DNA from: Candidatus Limicola stercorigallinarum | Lineage (GTDB): Bacteria; Actinomycetota; Coriobacteriia; Coriobacteriales; Coriobacteriaceae | Reading direction: 5' to 3' | DNA length: 41,157 nt | Assembly: GCA_018711625.1 (NCBI GenBank) | Contig: DVID01000033.1 | Location: 1 to 41,157, forward strand | Made by a program: the position numbers and the translations under genes | Shown: one piece after another, positions 33,056 through 41,157 of the stretch | Layout: every line of letters starts with the position of its first letter | Numbering within the stretch: the stretch's first letter is position 1 | Notes under the pieces: generated by a model | The model's input: the letters and a program-made list of their open reading frames with translations, nothing else | Told to the model about the DNA's origin: nothing | Database searches by the model: none

Positions 33056-33263
33056 GGTATAACCCTCCTCCGCCCGCGGTGCAGGCGACGTAAACACACG
33101 GCTATACCAGCGATTGTAGCCCGCACGCGCAGGCTCGTTGCGTCCATTCCGGCAAGCGGCGGCAGTGTGCGCCAAGCGGAAGTGGCGCGGCTGCGAAAGG
33201 GACCGCCCATATGAGGCGGACGCACATGGCAGAAGCGTGCGCCCAACCCTTGTTCAGCGTCTT

Positions 33264-34877
33264 CTAAAACGTGACGTTGCCAAACTCGGAGAGCTTAAGC
33301 TCCGGGTTGTGCTCCACCGCCCAGTCCACATTCCACGGACTCGTAAACAGCAGGAGCTTGCCGCCACGCATGTCCTCAACCCGCAGGGTATCGCGCGTAA
33401 GGTTAAGCGCCTTCACGTCGATGGAATCCGGGTCGTTGGCAACCCAGCGAATATCGGAGTAACCCAGCGGCTGGCGGCGTACCTCCACCCGATACTCACT
33501 CTTAAGACGTTGTTCGAGCACGTCAAACTGAAGCTCGCCCACCACGCCCACAATCACGCTTTCCATGCCGGCGCCCAGTTCGCGGAAAATCTGGATGGCA
33601 CCCTCCTGCGCAAGCTCCTCCATGCCCTTGATGAACTGCTTGCGCTTCATGGTATCCACCTGCGAGACGCGGGCAAAATGCTCGGGCGCGAACGTGGGGA
33701 TGCCCGCATACTGCACGCGACATTTACCGCCGCAGATGGTATCGCCGATGGAGAAGATGCCAGGATCAAAGAGGCCCACGATATCGCCGGCATACGCCTC
33801 GTCAACGGTGGCGCGGTCGTCGGCCATCATGGCAGTGCCCGTGGCGAGCTTAATCTTGCGGTTGCCCTGCATATGCCAGGCGTCCATGCCACGCTCAAAT
33901 TTGCCCGAGCAGATGCGCACAAAGGCGATGCGGTCGCGATGGTTGCGATCCATGTTGGCCTGGATCTTAAACACGAAGCCCGTGAAATCAGGCGCCGTCG
34001 CCTCAACCTGCTCGCCCGTGAGCGCATCGGTATGCGGACCCGGAGCCGGCGCGTAACGCAGGAAGTCCTTCAAAAACGGCTCAACGCCAAAGTTGGTGAG
34101 CGCCGAGCCAAAAAACACGGGCGAAAGTTTGCCGGCGCGCACAAGGTCAAGGTCAAACTCGTCGGCCGCACCATCCAGAAGCTCGATATCATCCATGAGG
34201 GAGCGGTGATTCTCGGGGCCGATGAGCTCATCGAGCGCAGGGTCGCCCAGCGTAGCCTCAATCTCGGCCACCTTCTTAGCCGCATTCGCACGACCATCGC
34301 CCTCAAAGGCGAGCACGTGGCGGCTCGCGCGGTCAAACACGCCGCGGAAGTTGCGTCCCGAGCCAATCGGCCAGTTCATGGGACAGGTGCCAATGCCCAG
34401 AACCTCTTCAATCTCCTCCATGAGCTCAAAGGGATCGCGAATTTCGCGGTCGAGCTTGTTCACGAAGGTGAAGATGGGAATGCCACGCAAGGCGCACACG
34501 CGGAAGAGCTTTACCGTCTGGGCCTCAACGCCCTTGGCGCCGTCGATGACCATCACAGCCGCGTCCGCCGCCATAAGGGTGCGGTAGGTGTCCTCCGAGA
34601 AGTCTTGGTGGCCCGGGGTGTCGAGAATGTTGACGCAGCACCCGTTGTAGGTGAACTGCAACACCGAGCTTGTAACCGAAATGCCGCGCTGCTTCTCGAT
34701 ATCCATCCAGTCCGAGACAGCATGTTTGGCGCTGCTCTTGCCCTTAACAGAACCGGCGGCCTGGATGGTGCCGGTATAGAGCAGGAGTTTCTCGGTAAGC
34801 GTGGTTTTGCCCGCGTCGGGGTGCGAGATGATAGCAAAGGTACGACGTGAGGCAATGGAGTCGGCAAGGCTCGGCAT
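33264..34877 (-). CDS. prfC: Peptide chain release factor 3
   Basis: A 537-residue GTPase that removes RF1/RF2 from ribosomes after termination. Motifs: P-loop HPDAGKTTL, switch-type DTPGHQDF, NKLD, plus the RF3-specific MDIEKQRGISVTSSVLQF. Length matches RF3. The start at 34877 is chosen for AAAGG spaced 6 nt upstream; ATG 34883 is possible. TACAAT on the minus strand (34912-34907) fits a -10 box. Confidence 0.97.
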   Translation of the reverse strand: MPSLADSIASRRTFAIISHPDAGKTTLTEKLLLYTGTIQAAGSVKGKSSAKHAVSDWMDIEKQRGISVTSSVLQFTYNGCCVNILDTPGHQDFSEDTYRTLMAADAAVMVIDGAKGVEAQTVKLFRVCALRGIPIFTFVNKLDREIRDPFELMEEIEEVLGIGTCPMNWPIGSGRNFRGVFDRASRHVLAFEGDGRANAAKKVAEIEATLGDPALDELIGPENHRSLMDDIELLDGAADEFDLDLVRAGKLSPVFFGSALTNFGVEPFLKDFLRYAPAPGPHTDALTGEQVEATAPDFTGFVFKIQANMDRNHRDRIAFVRICSGKFERGMDAWHMQGNRKIKLATGTAMMADDRATVDEAYAGDIVGLFDPGIFSIGDTICGGKCRVQYAGIPTFAPEHFARVSQVDTMKRKQFIKGMEELAQEGAIQIFRELGAGMESVIVGVVGELQFDVLEQRLKSEYRVEVRRQPLGYSDIRWVANDPDSIDVKALNLTRDTLRVEDMRGGKLLLFTSPWNVDWAVEHNPELKLSEFGNVTF

Positions 34878-35009
34878 GAACATCCTTTCGATTGAAAACC
34901 TCACGTATTGTAGCGGCAAACCCTACCGACCGGCACGCCGGACACCGCGATTCCGCACATGCGACAATCGCGTGCGGTTGATGTGTATCTTGCCGCCTTG
35001 CGTCTGCCG

Positions 35010-35309
35010 TTATGCCAGTGGCTTCTCGGCACACGTTGCCCAAAACGTAGGGATGCCCAGCTCGTGCAGGCGCCCTTCACCACCGGTGTCCTCGTACAGG
35101 TCAACAATGCGCAGCCCCGCCAGAATCTGCCCGCGAATCTGCTCGTCAAGCGTGTGCGAGAACTGCATGCCCCACTCCCAGCCGTCTTCAATCCATGAGT
35201 CAATAATGCGCGCATTGAGGTCGGTGTAGGAAGCGCCCTCGGACGCAGCACCCCCGTTTTCGGCTGTAACACCTGCCTTGTTGAGAAAACCGTGCCGTGG
35301 CTCGTTCAT
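35010..35309 (-). pseudogene. Class I SAM methyltransferase remnant with internal in-frame deletion
   Basis: A 99-residue open frame with a good start (GGGAGG 5 nt upstream of ATG 35309). Its first part, LNARIIDSWIEDGWEWG (31-47), looks like the N-terminus of full-length methyltransferases. From residue 48 it runs straight into FSHTLDEQIRGQ and VDLYEDTGGEGRLHELGIPTFWAT, the C-terminal block of the same kind of enzyme. The SAM-binding Rossmann core expected between them (about 170 residues) is missing. Full-length proteins have W-x-x-G-x-x-SH-like sequence on both sides of the core, which could have promoted loss. It is called a pseudogene because it cannot bind SAM, though it may still be translated. 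This is from memory of the family, without alignment. Confidence 0.68.
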
Positions 35310-35501
35310 AGTGCCTCCCAAACTCCATGTTGTTGCGGGCTCAGTATGCCGCACGCCTTCAGCAAGCGCAAATCGTACAGAAGGCCCGCCGAACCAAGTC
35401 CGCCCCCGTTGCACCTCGCCTAAGGCATGGCCTTGCATCGCGCGCGGCAGCCCCGCCAGAGCGTATTATAGAAATGTTGTCACAGCTGGATGGGAGTGCT
35501 C

Positions 35502-36740
35502 ATGTCTTCATGCCCAATAAGCCGCCGCGGCGTTGTAAGCCTTGGGCTCACCATCCCCCTGGCGTTGCTGACGGCGTGCTCCCCCACAGACGCTGCCTCT
35601 TCTCAAGCTGGTTCGGGAGACTCCTCCCCAAACGTTGCGTCCCATACGTTTCGCAACCCAGACCTTGGGTGCGGCTTCTTTGAGCCCACCGCATCGCTCG
35701 AGCTTGCCTATGCCCAAAGCTTTACCGTGGACTACTATGAGGGCGGCTTTGCCCTCATCTGCGTCATCACAGGCGAGCGCTTCTTGGTGATTCCCGCCGG
35801 TAAGGATGTGCCCTCGGAGCTTGCACCCGATATCCAGCCCATTCAGCTGCCGCTCCAGAACATCTATCTGGTCTCCACGAGTATGATCTCGCTCGTCGAT
35901 GCCGTTGGCGCGCTGGACGCGGTGGGCATGACATCTGTCACCGCCGAGGCGAGCCCCAATGAACGGCTCACCCAGCTCATCAACGATGGCACGGTGGTGT
36001 ATGGCGGCCGCTACAGCGCACCCGACTACGAGCTCATCACCGCAAGCGGCTGCACCTTCGCGTTGGAAAACACCAAGCTCAATCACGTGCCCGAAGTGCG
36101 CGACAAGCTTACCGAGCTCGGCGTTACCGTGTTCTGCGAGCAGTCGAGCAGCGAGCGCGAGGCGCTCGGACGCCTGGAATGGATCAAGCTCATCGGTGTG
36201 TTGTTTGAACGCGAGAATGAGGCTCAGAGGCACTTTGATGCTCTTGCTGAGCGCATCACCACCATTGCCGCGCAGGCTCCCACCAACAAAACCATCACGT
36301 TTTTCTACGTGAACGAAGACGGCGCGATTGCCACGCGCCGCGCGACCGATTACTTTGCCCAGATGGTTGAGCTGGCGGGTGGCACCTATAAGAGCTTTGA
36401 CCCTGACGGGGGCGATGCGGCGAGTGGCGAGACGGATGGCTCGGGCAACACCTCATCCGTGCAGCTTGTGGTGAACCTCGAAGAGTTCTACGTGCGGGCG
36501 CAAGAGGCCGACGTGATGGTCTACAACACCACGGTGGACGAAAGCGTAACGAGCATGAGCGATCTCGTGGCTAAAAACGCCCTGCTGGCCGACCTCAAGG
36601 CGGTGCAGGCGGGCGCCGTCTGGGCCTGCGACCACGAGATGTACCAGCAAATTGCCAGCATGGACGCCATTATCGGCGATATACGCTCAGCGCTTCTGGA
36701 TGAAGAGCCTGCCGCAGGCTTTCTCTGGAGGCTCCCGTAA
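35502..36740 (+). CDS. ABC transporter substrate-binding lipoprotein (iron/B12-type)
   Basis: A 412-residue lipoprotein of the periplasmic-binding class III (PF01497) type that binds iron-chelates, haem or cobalamin. Residues 1-27 form a lipoprotein signal with the lipobox LTAC; Cys would be lipidated and the protein held on the outer face of the membrane. Two domains are joined by a long helix (about 215-245). ATG 35502 follows GGGAG; an earlier ATG at 35490 has no site. The stop overlaps the permease start by one base. TATTAT at 35464-35469 may be the -10. The ligand is not deducible. Confidence 0.88.
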   Translation: MSSCPISRRGVVSLGLTIPLALLTACSPTDAASSQAGSGDSSPNVASHTFRNPDLGCGFFEPTASLELAYAQSFTVDYYEGGFALICVITGERFLVIPAGKDVPSELAPDIQPIQLPLQNIYLVSTSMISLVDAVGALDAVGMTSVTAEASPNERLTQLINDGTVVYGGRYSAPDYELITASGCTFALENTKLNHVPEVRDKLTELGVTVFCEQSSSEREALGRLEWIKLIGVLFERENEAQRHFDALAERITTIAAQAPTNKTITFFYVNEDGAIATRRATDYFAQMVELAGGTYKSFDPDGGDAASGETDGSGNTSSVQLVVNLEEFYVRAQEADVMVYNTTVDESVTSMSDLVAKNALLADLKAVQAGAVWACDHEMYQQIASMDAIIGDIRSALLDEEPAAGFLWRLP

Positions 36741-37810
36741 TGCGCAGCCCGAAGCTCAACATGTCAGGCGGCGCCGCGCCCGCAAAAGCAAACGCCGCGG
36801 CAAGCGCCACGCGCTCGCGGCGGGCAATTGTTGTCGCAACCCTCCTTACCTGCGCGCTCGTGGCCCTCATGCTAGCAAGCCTCTGCACCGGATCTGTTCC
36901 CACCACACCGGCTGACGTCGCCGAGCTGCTCCTGGGCGGCGGTGCCGAAACGGCTCGGCGGGTACTCTGGGAGATTCGCCTTCCCCGTGTCCTCACCGCC
37001 ACGCTCCTTGGTGGGGCACTCTCGCTCTCGGGCTTTCTGCTCCAAACATTCTTCGCCAACCCCATCGCTGACCCCTTTGTGTTGGGTGTTTCCTCCGGTG
37101 CGCGCTTGGCCGTAGCTCTCGCCATGATTGTGGTACTTGGCGGCAATCACGTCATGAGCTCGTGGCTCTCGGTTGCCGTAGCACTTGCGGGATCGCTTGC
37201 CACCATGGGCATCGTACTTGCCATTGCGCGCTTTGTGCGCAGCCAAAGCACACTTATCGTCGCGGGTGTCATGGTGGGTTCTGCCTGCTCAGCCGCCACC
37301 AACTTCTTGGTGGCGTTTGCCGACGACACGAGCATCGTGAACCTACACAACTGGTCGCAGGGCAGTTTCTCGGGAGCCTCCTGGCCCGCGCTTGCGCCCA
37401 TCGTGCTTATCGTGATCACACTTTCCCTCGTGGTGTTTGCGCTTTCCAAGCCTCTCGGAGCGTATCAGCTGGGAGAGGGATATGCACAGAGCGTGGGTGT
37501 GAACGTGCGCGCCCTACGGCTCGTAATCGTACTCGTATCGAGCGTGCTCTCGGGATGTGTGGCCGCCTTTGCGGGACCCATTTCGTTTGTGGGCATAGCC
37601 GCACCGCACCTGGCCCGTATGGCCGTAGGCTCCTCAAAGCCCCTGCTCGTAATACCCGCCTGCTTCCTCATGGGCGCGGTCTTTTGCTGCGGATGCGATC
37701 TGGTGGCGCGTACGCTCTTTGCTCCCGTGGAACTCTCGGTGAGCGCCGTCACTGCCGTGGTGGGTGCCCCCATCGTCATCGCCCTCATGTTGAGGAGGCG
37801 GATGCCGTAA
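36740..37810 (+). CDS. ABC transporter permease, FecCD/BtuC family
   Basis: A 356-residue permease with about ten hydrophobic helices (BtuC fold). Conserved blocks are RLPRVLTATLLGGALSLSG, the QTFFANPIADPFVLGVSSGA segment and GPISFVGIAAPHLAR, which contacts the ATPase. It forms the translocation pore as a homodimer. The ATG overlaps the upstream stop (TAATG). A basic N-terminal tail precedes the first helix. Confidence 0.93.
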   Translation: MRSPKLNMSGGAAPAKANAAASATRSRRAIVVATLLTCALVALMLASLCTGSVPTTPADVAELLLGGGAETARRVLWEIRLPRVLTATLLGGALSLSGFLLQTFFANPIADPFVLGVSSGARLAVALAMIVVLGGNHVMSSWLSVAVALAGSLATMGIVLAIARFVRSQSTLIVAGVMVGSACSAATNFLVAFADDTSIVNLHNWSQGSFSGASWPALAPIVLIVITLSLVVFALSKPLGAYQLGEGYAQSVGVNVRALRLVIVLVSSVLSGCVAAFAGPISFVGIAAPHLARMAVGSSKPLLVIPACFLMGAVFCCGCDLVARTLFAPVELSVSAVTAVVGAPIVIALMLRRRMP

Positions 37811-39000
37811 TGACAGCGCATTCCGTTTGCCCTGCAAACAAGCCGGGCGCCGTTGCGTCGCAGGCACCGGCTCTTGTCACGCACGACCTTGCCGTCGGCC
37901 ACGGCAAGCGGCCACTCGTGCGCGGCATCAACCTCACCGTGATGCCAGGAAGCATCACCGTGCTCATCGGCCCCAACGGTTCGGGCAAGACCACCATCCT
38001 CCGCACGCTTTCGGGCCACCTGCGCCCGCTCGCCGGCAACATCGAGCTCGTGGGCATGCCGCTCGCTGCCCTCTCAGCCGCCGAGCGCGCGCAAACCCTC
38101 GCGGCACTCTTCTGTGAGCGCCCCAAAACTAACCTGCTGAGCTGCTACGAGGTGGTAGAAGAGGGTCGCCATCCCTACACCGGACGCCTGGGTGTGCTCG
38201 GTACAGACGACAGCACCGCTGTGCGTGCGTCGCTTGAGGCAACAGGGACCTGGGACATAGCAAACCGCGACTTCGCCCATATCAGCGACGGCCAACGGCA
38301 GCGCGTGCTGTTGGCGCGCGCCCTCTGCCAGACGCCGCGCGTGCTTCTGCTCGATGAGCCCACAGCACATCTCGACATTCGCGCCGCTCTCGACATGCTC
38401 ACGCTGCTCCGCCACAAAGCGCACGAAAGAGGTATGGCCATCGTGATGTCACTCCACGAGATTGACCTGGCGTACAAGGCGGCAGACCAGGTGGTATGCA
38501 TCCGAGACGGCGCGGTCCAGCGCGTGGGAACTCCCGACGAGGTTATGACGGCGCCGCAGGTCGAAGGCCTCTTTGACCTTGAGCCGGAAACGTACAATCC
38601 CCTCTTTGGCAGCATGGAGCTTGCGCGACCCGCGGGACCACCGCAGGTGTTTGTGGTGGCAGGCGGTGGCACGGGCACAGCCTGCTTCCGCGCGCTCGCA
38701 CGCGCCGGCATCCCCTTTGCCGCGGGCGTCTTGCACGCAAACGATGCAGACACCCTGCTTGCTCAAGCACTCGCCACGCAGGTTGTAGCGGAGAAGGCCT
38801 TTGAACCCGTGAGCGATGAAGCTCTTGCCCAGGCACGCACCGCGCTGCGCAGCTGCGAGCACCTCATCTGCTGCCTCGATACGTTTGGCACGGGAAACGC
38901 ACGCAACGCCGAACTCCTTGATGAGGCGCAGCGCCTTGGCATGCCCGTGTTCTCAAACGCTGCAGCATACCTCTCCTGGCGCGATCGCCGCGAAGCGTGA
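37810..39000 (+). CDS. ABC transporter ATPase (FecE/BtuD-type) with extra C-terminal domain
   Basis: A 396-residue ATPase that powers the importer. Walker A is GPNGSGKTT (54-62), the signature motif is ISDGQ (158-162), Walker B VLLLDEP (178-184) and the switch His H216. Typical partners end near residue 270. This one continues with about 120 residues (278-396) containing VFVVAGGGTGTACFRAL, VLHANDADT and a CCLDTFGTGNARNAELL segment. That looks like a small Rossmann-like or nucleotide-binding domain fused to some iron/cobalamin ATPases. Its function is not known. The ATG overlaps the permease stop (TAATG). The three genes form one operon. Confidence 0.9.
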   Translation: MTAHSVCPANKPGAVASQAPALVTHDLAVGHGKRPLVRGINLTVMPGSITVLIGPNGSGKTTILRTLSGHLRPLAGNIELVGMPLAALSAAERAQTLAALFCERPKTNLLSCYEVVEEGRHPYTGRLGVLGTDDSTAVRASLEATGTWDIANRDFAHISDGQRQRVLLARALCQTPRVLLLDEPTAHLDIRAALDMLTLLRHKAHERGMAIVMSLHEIDLAYKAADQVVCIRDGAVQRVGTPDEVMTAPQVEGLFDLEPETYNPLFGSMELARPAGPPQVFVVAGGGTGTACFRALARAGIPFAAGVLHANDADTLLAQALATQVVAEKAFEPVSDEALAQARTALRSCEHLICCLDTFGTGNARNAELLDEAQRLGMPVFSNAAAYLSWRDRREA

Positions 39001-39094
39001 CGCAGCGCACCCAAGGCCCGCCCTTATAGAGGGCCGGCTCCAAGCACCTCAGCCTCAGAAGCCCCTGGTGATGCTGACGGCTTGCGCCTCCGCG

Positions 39095-40474
39095 CTATAT
39101 CGTCGCTTCGTCCGCCTCACAGATGCGCACGTCGGCCTCGAAGAACGCTTGGAGCGCCCGCGTGGCAAGCGTCACGTCGCGCGTGCCCGCCGTCTCGAAG
39201 GCGGAGTGCATCGCAAGCTGCGGACAACCCACGTCGACCGCATGCATGCTCACCTGCATGTTGGAGAGATTGCCCAAGGTGGAACCGCCCGCCATATCGC
39301 TGCGGTTCGCAAACGTTTGCAGCGGCACGCCCGCGCGCCGGCACACCGCCGTGAAGACCGCGCGGCTGAAGGCATCCGTGCAGTAATGCTGGTTCGCAGC
39401 CTCCTTGACCACCAACCCGCCGTTCAGGCGGCAACCATTTTGCGCGTCGTGCTTCTCGGGGTGGTTAGGATGCACCGCATGGGCGTTGTCGCAGCTCACA
39501 AGCATGGACTTTGCCACCGCGCGGCGGTAGAGCTCGGGTGTGAGGCCAAGCGATGCCGTGAGGCGCTGCAGCACGTCGGCAAGCAGCGTGGACATGGCGC
39601 CCTGCTTGGTGTTGGAGCCCACCTCTTCGTTGTCGAAGCAGCAGTACACGGTCACCGCGGAGGGGTTCTCGGCAGCCAAAAACGCCTGGAGCGAGGTGAA
39701 CGCACACATGAGGTCGTCGAGCCGCGGTGAGGAGACAAACTCCCGCGCCGCGCCCCACACGCACGGCCGTTGTCTGTTCACCAAGAAGAGGTCGCGTGCG
39801 AGAACCTGCCCAGGCTCGACATCGGCAGCCTGGGCCACCAGGCGTTCGATATCGTCCACGGCGAGCACTCCAGCCGAGACGAGCGGGCAGAGGTCCGTGG
39901 CACGGTTGGGGGCAAAACTGTTGTTCATGCCGCGGTCGAGATGAATGGCGAGGCTGGGGATGATCGCCACAGGCTCCTCGAGCGCCACAAGACGGCTCTC
40001 CACGCGCTCGCCCACCTGCACCAGCACACGGCCCGCGAGCGAGAGGGGCCGGTCGAACCAGGTGTAATCAATCATGCCTCCATACGCCTCAACGTCAAGG
40101 CGCAACGACCCCTCGGGGCCATCGAGCGCAGGCACGTGCTTCACCTTGAAGGTGGGCGAGTCTCCGTGGGCGGCGGTAAGCTGGAAATGGAAACGCTCGG
40201 GGTCGAGAGCGTCCTCCCCCACCCGAAACGCAATGACGCTCGACGCGTTGCGCACCACGTAGCAGCGCGATCCCGGCGCGACTGTCCAGGCGTTCCCCTC
40301 GTTGAGGCGCGTGAAGCCCGCCGCATCCAGTCGACGCGCAATCGCCGCTGCGGTGTGGAACATGCTCGGGCACTCCTGCACAAACGCCAAGAGCTCGTGC
40401 GCCGCCGCAACCTCCTCGTCCGTCGCGGGTGTCGCGACCCCGTCTACCGCCGCCTGCTGCCTATCCTCTGCCAT
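39095..40474 (-). CDS. M18 family aminopeptidase
   Basis: A 459-residue cytosolic zinc aminopeptidase (M18, aspartyl aminopeptidase-like) that removes N-terminal acidic or neutral residues. The zinc site is marked by the AHGDSPTFKVKH block (first His at about 103), the DNEEVGSNTKQGA block, and a late MH motif. DHxxH-like spacing and the length fit the family. ATG 40474 gives MAEDRQ; a GTG at 40483 would add three residues. It is monocistronic, with ABC-transporter genes convergent to it. Confidence 0.94.
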   Translation of the reverse strand: MAEDRQQAAVDGVATPATDEEVAAAHELLAFVQECPSMFHTAAAIARRLDAAGFTRLNEGNAWTVAPGSRCYVVRNASSVIAFRVGEDALDPERFHFQLTAAHGDSPTFKVKHVPALDGPEGSLRLDVEAYGGMIDYTWFDRPLSLAGRVLVQVGERVESRLVALEEPVAIIPSLAIHLDRGMNNSFAPNRATDLCPLVSAGVLAVDDIERLVAQAADVEPGQVLARDLFLVNRQRPCVWGAAREFVSSPRLDDLMCAFTSLQAFLAAENPSAVTVYCCFDNEEVGSNTKQGAMSTLLADVLQRLTASLGLTPELYRRAVAKSMLVSCDNAHAVHPNHPEKHDAQNGCRLNGGLVVKEAANQHYCTDAFSRAVFTAVCRRAGVPLQTFANRSDMAGGSTLGNLSNMQVSMHAVDVGCPQLAMHSAFETAGTRDVTLATRALQAFFEADVRICEADEATI

Positions 40475-40589
40475 GAAAACCACCCCTCGTTGTGTAGTCT
40501 CAGCCCATGGTACCCAAACGAGCGGTCATGCGTCATCCATACGACGCGTGGTGTTGGCGAGCGTGTATAAAACGATAAGGAAAAGCCAC

Positions 40590-40754
40590 ATGCCCCGCGC
40601 GTTACGGCAGGTCGTTGCCGGCGGCGAGGTAGAGATCCCACCACTCTTGGCGCGTGAGCTCGATATCAGTCACGGCAGTGATGTTGCGTACGCAATCAAG
40701 GTCGAGAAACGTTTGAAACAATTGAAACGTAAACAGTGTGCGTGCTCATGGTAA
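40590..40754 (+). CDS. Small hypothetical protein (54 aa)
   Basis: A 54-residue basic protein of unknown role. ATG 40590 follows AAGGAAA. The N-terminal part V-E-I-P-P-L-L-A-R-E-L-D-I faintly resembles the IP-x-x-L-R-x-x-L pattern of AbrB/MazE-like domains, but it is too short to call. The tail is Lys-rich with two Cys. It is divergent from the aminopeptidase gene. Whether it is translated is unproven. Confidence 0.4.
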   Translation: MPRALRQVVAGGEVEIPPLLARELDISHGSDVAYAIKVEKRLKQLKRKQCACSW

Positions 40755-40880
40755 ACAGACTCTAAACCTGTAACCATTTGCCTATTACCCTTCGCCGTTG
40801 AGCGCCGCTCCAAACATGCTGGCCCTCTTTTCAATACGATTAAGTAACGTTGTCCCCTGGTTGTCTGAGAGGTTGTTCAA

Positions 40881-41087
40881 ATGGATAGGCGATCTTTTTT
40901 GAAAGCACTCGGTGGAGGTCTTTTATTGGCTGCAACCAGCCCAATAAGCAGTGCATATGCAAATGAGAAGGGTTTTGGAACATTATTCAGATGGCAGAAT
41001 AGATGGAGTAACCGACAATTACCAATGCGGACCTGGATTCGAGAAATTTGCCATCGAGAAGGGCAAGCGTGTAAGTTGCTCTTATAA
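40881..41087 (+). CDS. Tat-exported protein start, apparently frameshifted
   Basis: The frame starts M-D-R-R-S-F-L-K, a Tat signal (RRxFLK), followed by a hydrophobic stretch and a cleavable-looking SSAYA (up to about residue 27). After residue 36 it becomes unlike a folded protein and stops at 41087. The overlapping frame at 40957 reads much more protein-like and stays open to the window edge, so a one-base indel near 40985 is likely. AGAGG lies about 10 nt before the ATG. Confidence 0.55.
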   Translation: MDRRSFLKALGGGLLLAATSPISSAYANEKGFGTLFRWQNRWSNRQLPMRTWIREICHREGQACKLLL

Positions 41088-41157
41088 CAGCACCACCTCA
41101 TATTGGACTCTGGCAGGGCACATAGACGCGTCGCGCTGGGTGATTGTTCATATGGGC
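40957..41157 (+). CDS. Open reading frame running off the right edge (downstream part of the secreted protein?)
   Basis: This frame overlaps the Tat-signal frame in +1 and has no stop before 41157. It encodes 67 residues, including DGRIDGVTDNYQCGPGFEKF and a later WTLAGHIDASRWVIVHMG. It lacks its own ribosome site and signal peptide and fits as the mature continuation of the 40881 protein if one base is removed around ATTATTC (40982-40988). I do not recognise the family. The region is more AT-rich than the rest of the window. Confidence 0.5.
   Translation, partial: MQMRRVLEHYSDGRIDGVTDNYQCGPGFEKFAIEKGKRVSCSYNSTTSYWTLAGHIDASRWVIVHMG

Noticed and set aside
33138-34850. Long antisense open frame (570 codons)
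   Set aside because: It is a shadow of prfC on the opposite strand; His/Arg/Ala/Leu-rich composition is typical for such shadows.
37162-37809. Upstream extension of the ABC ATPase frame
   Set aside because: It overlaps the permease gene; the ATG at 37810 sits in a stop-start overlap matching the operon pattern.
38555-38562. CGCAGGTC inside the ABC ATPase gene
   Set aside because: It lies in coding sequence without inverted arms, so it is taken as chance.
40957-41087. Programmed ribosomal frameshift
   Set aside because: No slippery heptamer or downstream structure is apparent near 40985; a mutation or sequencing error is simpler.

Overview
The window reads as a GC-rich (roughly 60%) chromosome segment of an anaerobic actinobacterium of the class Coriobacteriia, most like Collinsella, Enorma or Olsenella. 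The evidence is the mix of QueH-type queuosine synthesis, a sodium-pumping oxaloacetate-type decarboxylase, a superoxide reductase, a Coriobacteriia-type protein with a PELCF(I/L)QL core, and GC-rich codon use. The assignment rests on family knowledge, not on a search. There are 35 protein genes or gene remnants. I found no rRNA, tRNA, CRISPR array or recognisable transposase.

Layout. Positions 1-364 hold no gene I can support. yaaA (365-1186) follows, its stop lying inside a 21-22 bp tandem repeat, then a DUF308/HdeD membrane protein behind an attenuator-like hairpin, and a reverse-strand PARG/macrodomain-like TIGR02452 protein. From 3419 to 7583 come a Coriobacteriia-type protein of unknown function, a 36-bp inverted-repeat element, two paralogous HTH regulators with four membrane segments, and a LOG-family hydrolase between them. 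From 7761 to 14953 lie three late queuosine genes (tgt, queA, queH), interleaved with a LUD-domain protein, a roughly 400-bp palindromic element, a tail-anchored coiled-coil protein and a zincin-like membrane protein that overlaps queH. A divergent MetRS-like class I synthetase (15178-17244), a second inverted-repeat element, a GNAT acetyltransferase and a histidine phosphatase follow.

The reverse-strand block 19157-28233 holds UbiB/ABC1 kinase plus a phasin-like protein, a C69 dipeptidase, the overlapping ruvC-ruvA-ruvB operon with a LexA-type box at its promoter, a NadE-like protein that has lost the key residues of both active sites, and a superoxide reductase. The forward operon 28535-32082 encodes a biotin-dependent decarboxylase: a small subunit split into two genes, a biotin carrier, the membrane beta subunit and the carboxyltransferase. 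The enzyme that attaches biotin, birA, lies convergent right after it. prfC and a methyltransferase remnant with an internal deletion come next, then a complete iron/cobalamin-type ABC importer with overlapping genes, an M18 aminopeptidase, a 54-aa protein, and an AT-richer right edge with the start of a Tat-exported protein that seems frameshifted.

The items most worth a second look are the pseudoenzyme-like NadE homologue, the MetRS-like protein with altered KMSKS and zinc-knuckle motifs, the split decarboxylase small subunit, the methyltransferase with its catalytic core deleted in frame, and the three large inverted-repeat elements, two of which share an octamer at the centre of their spacers. 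I see no complete novel defence or signalling system.
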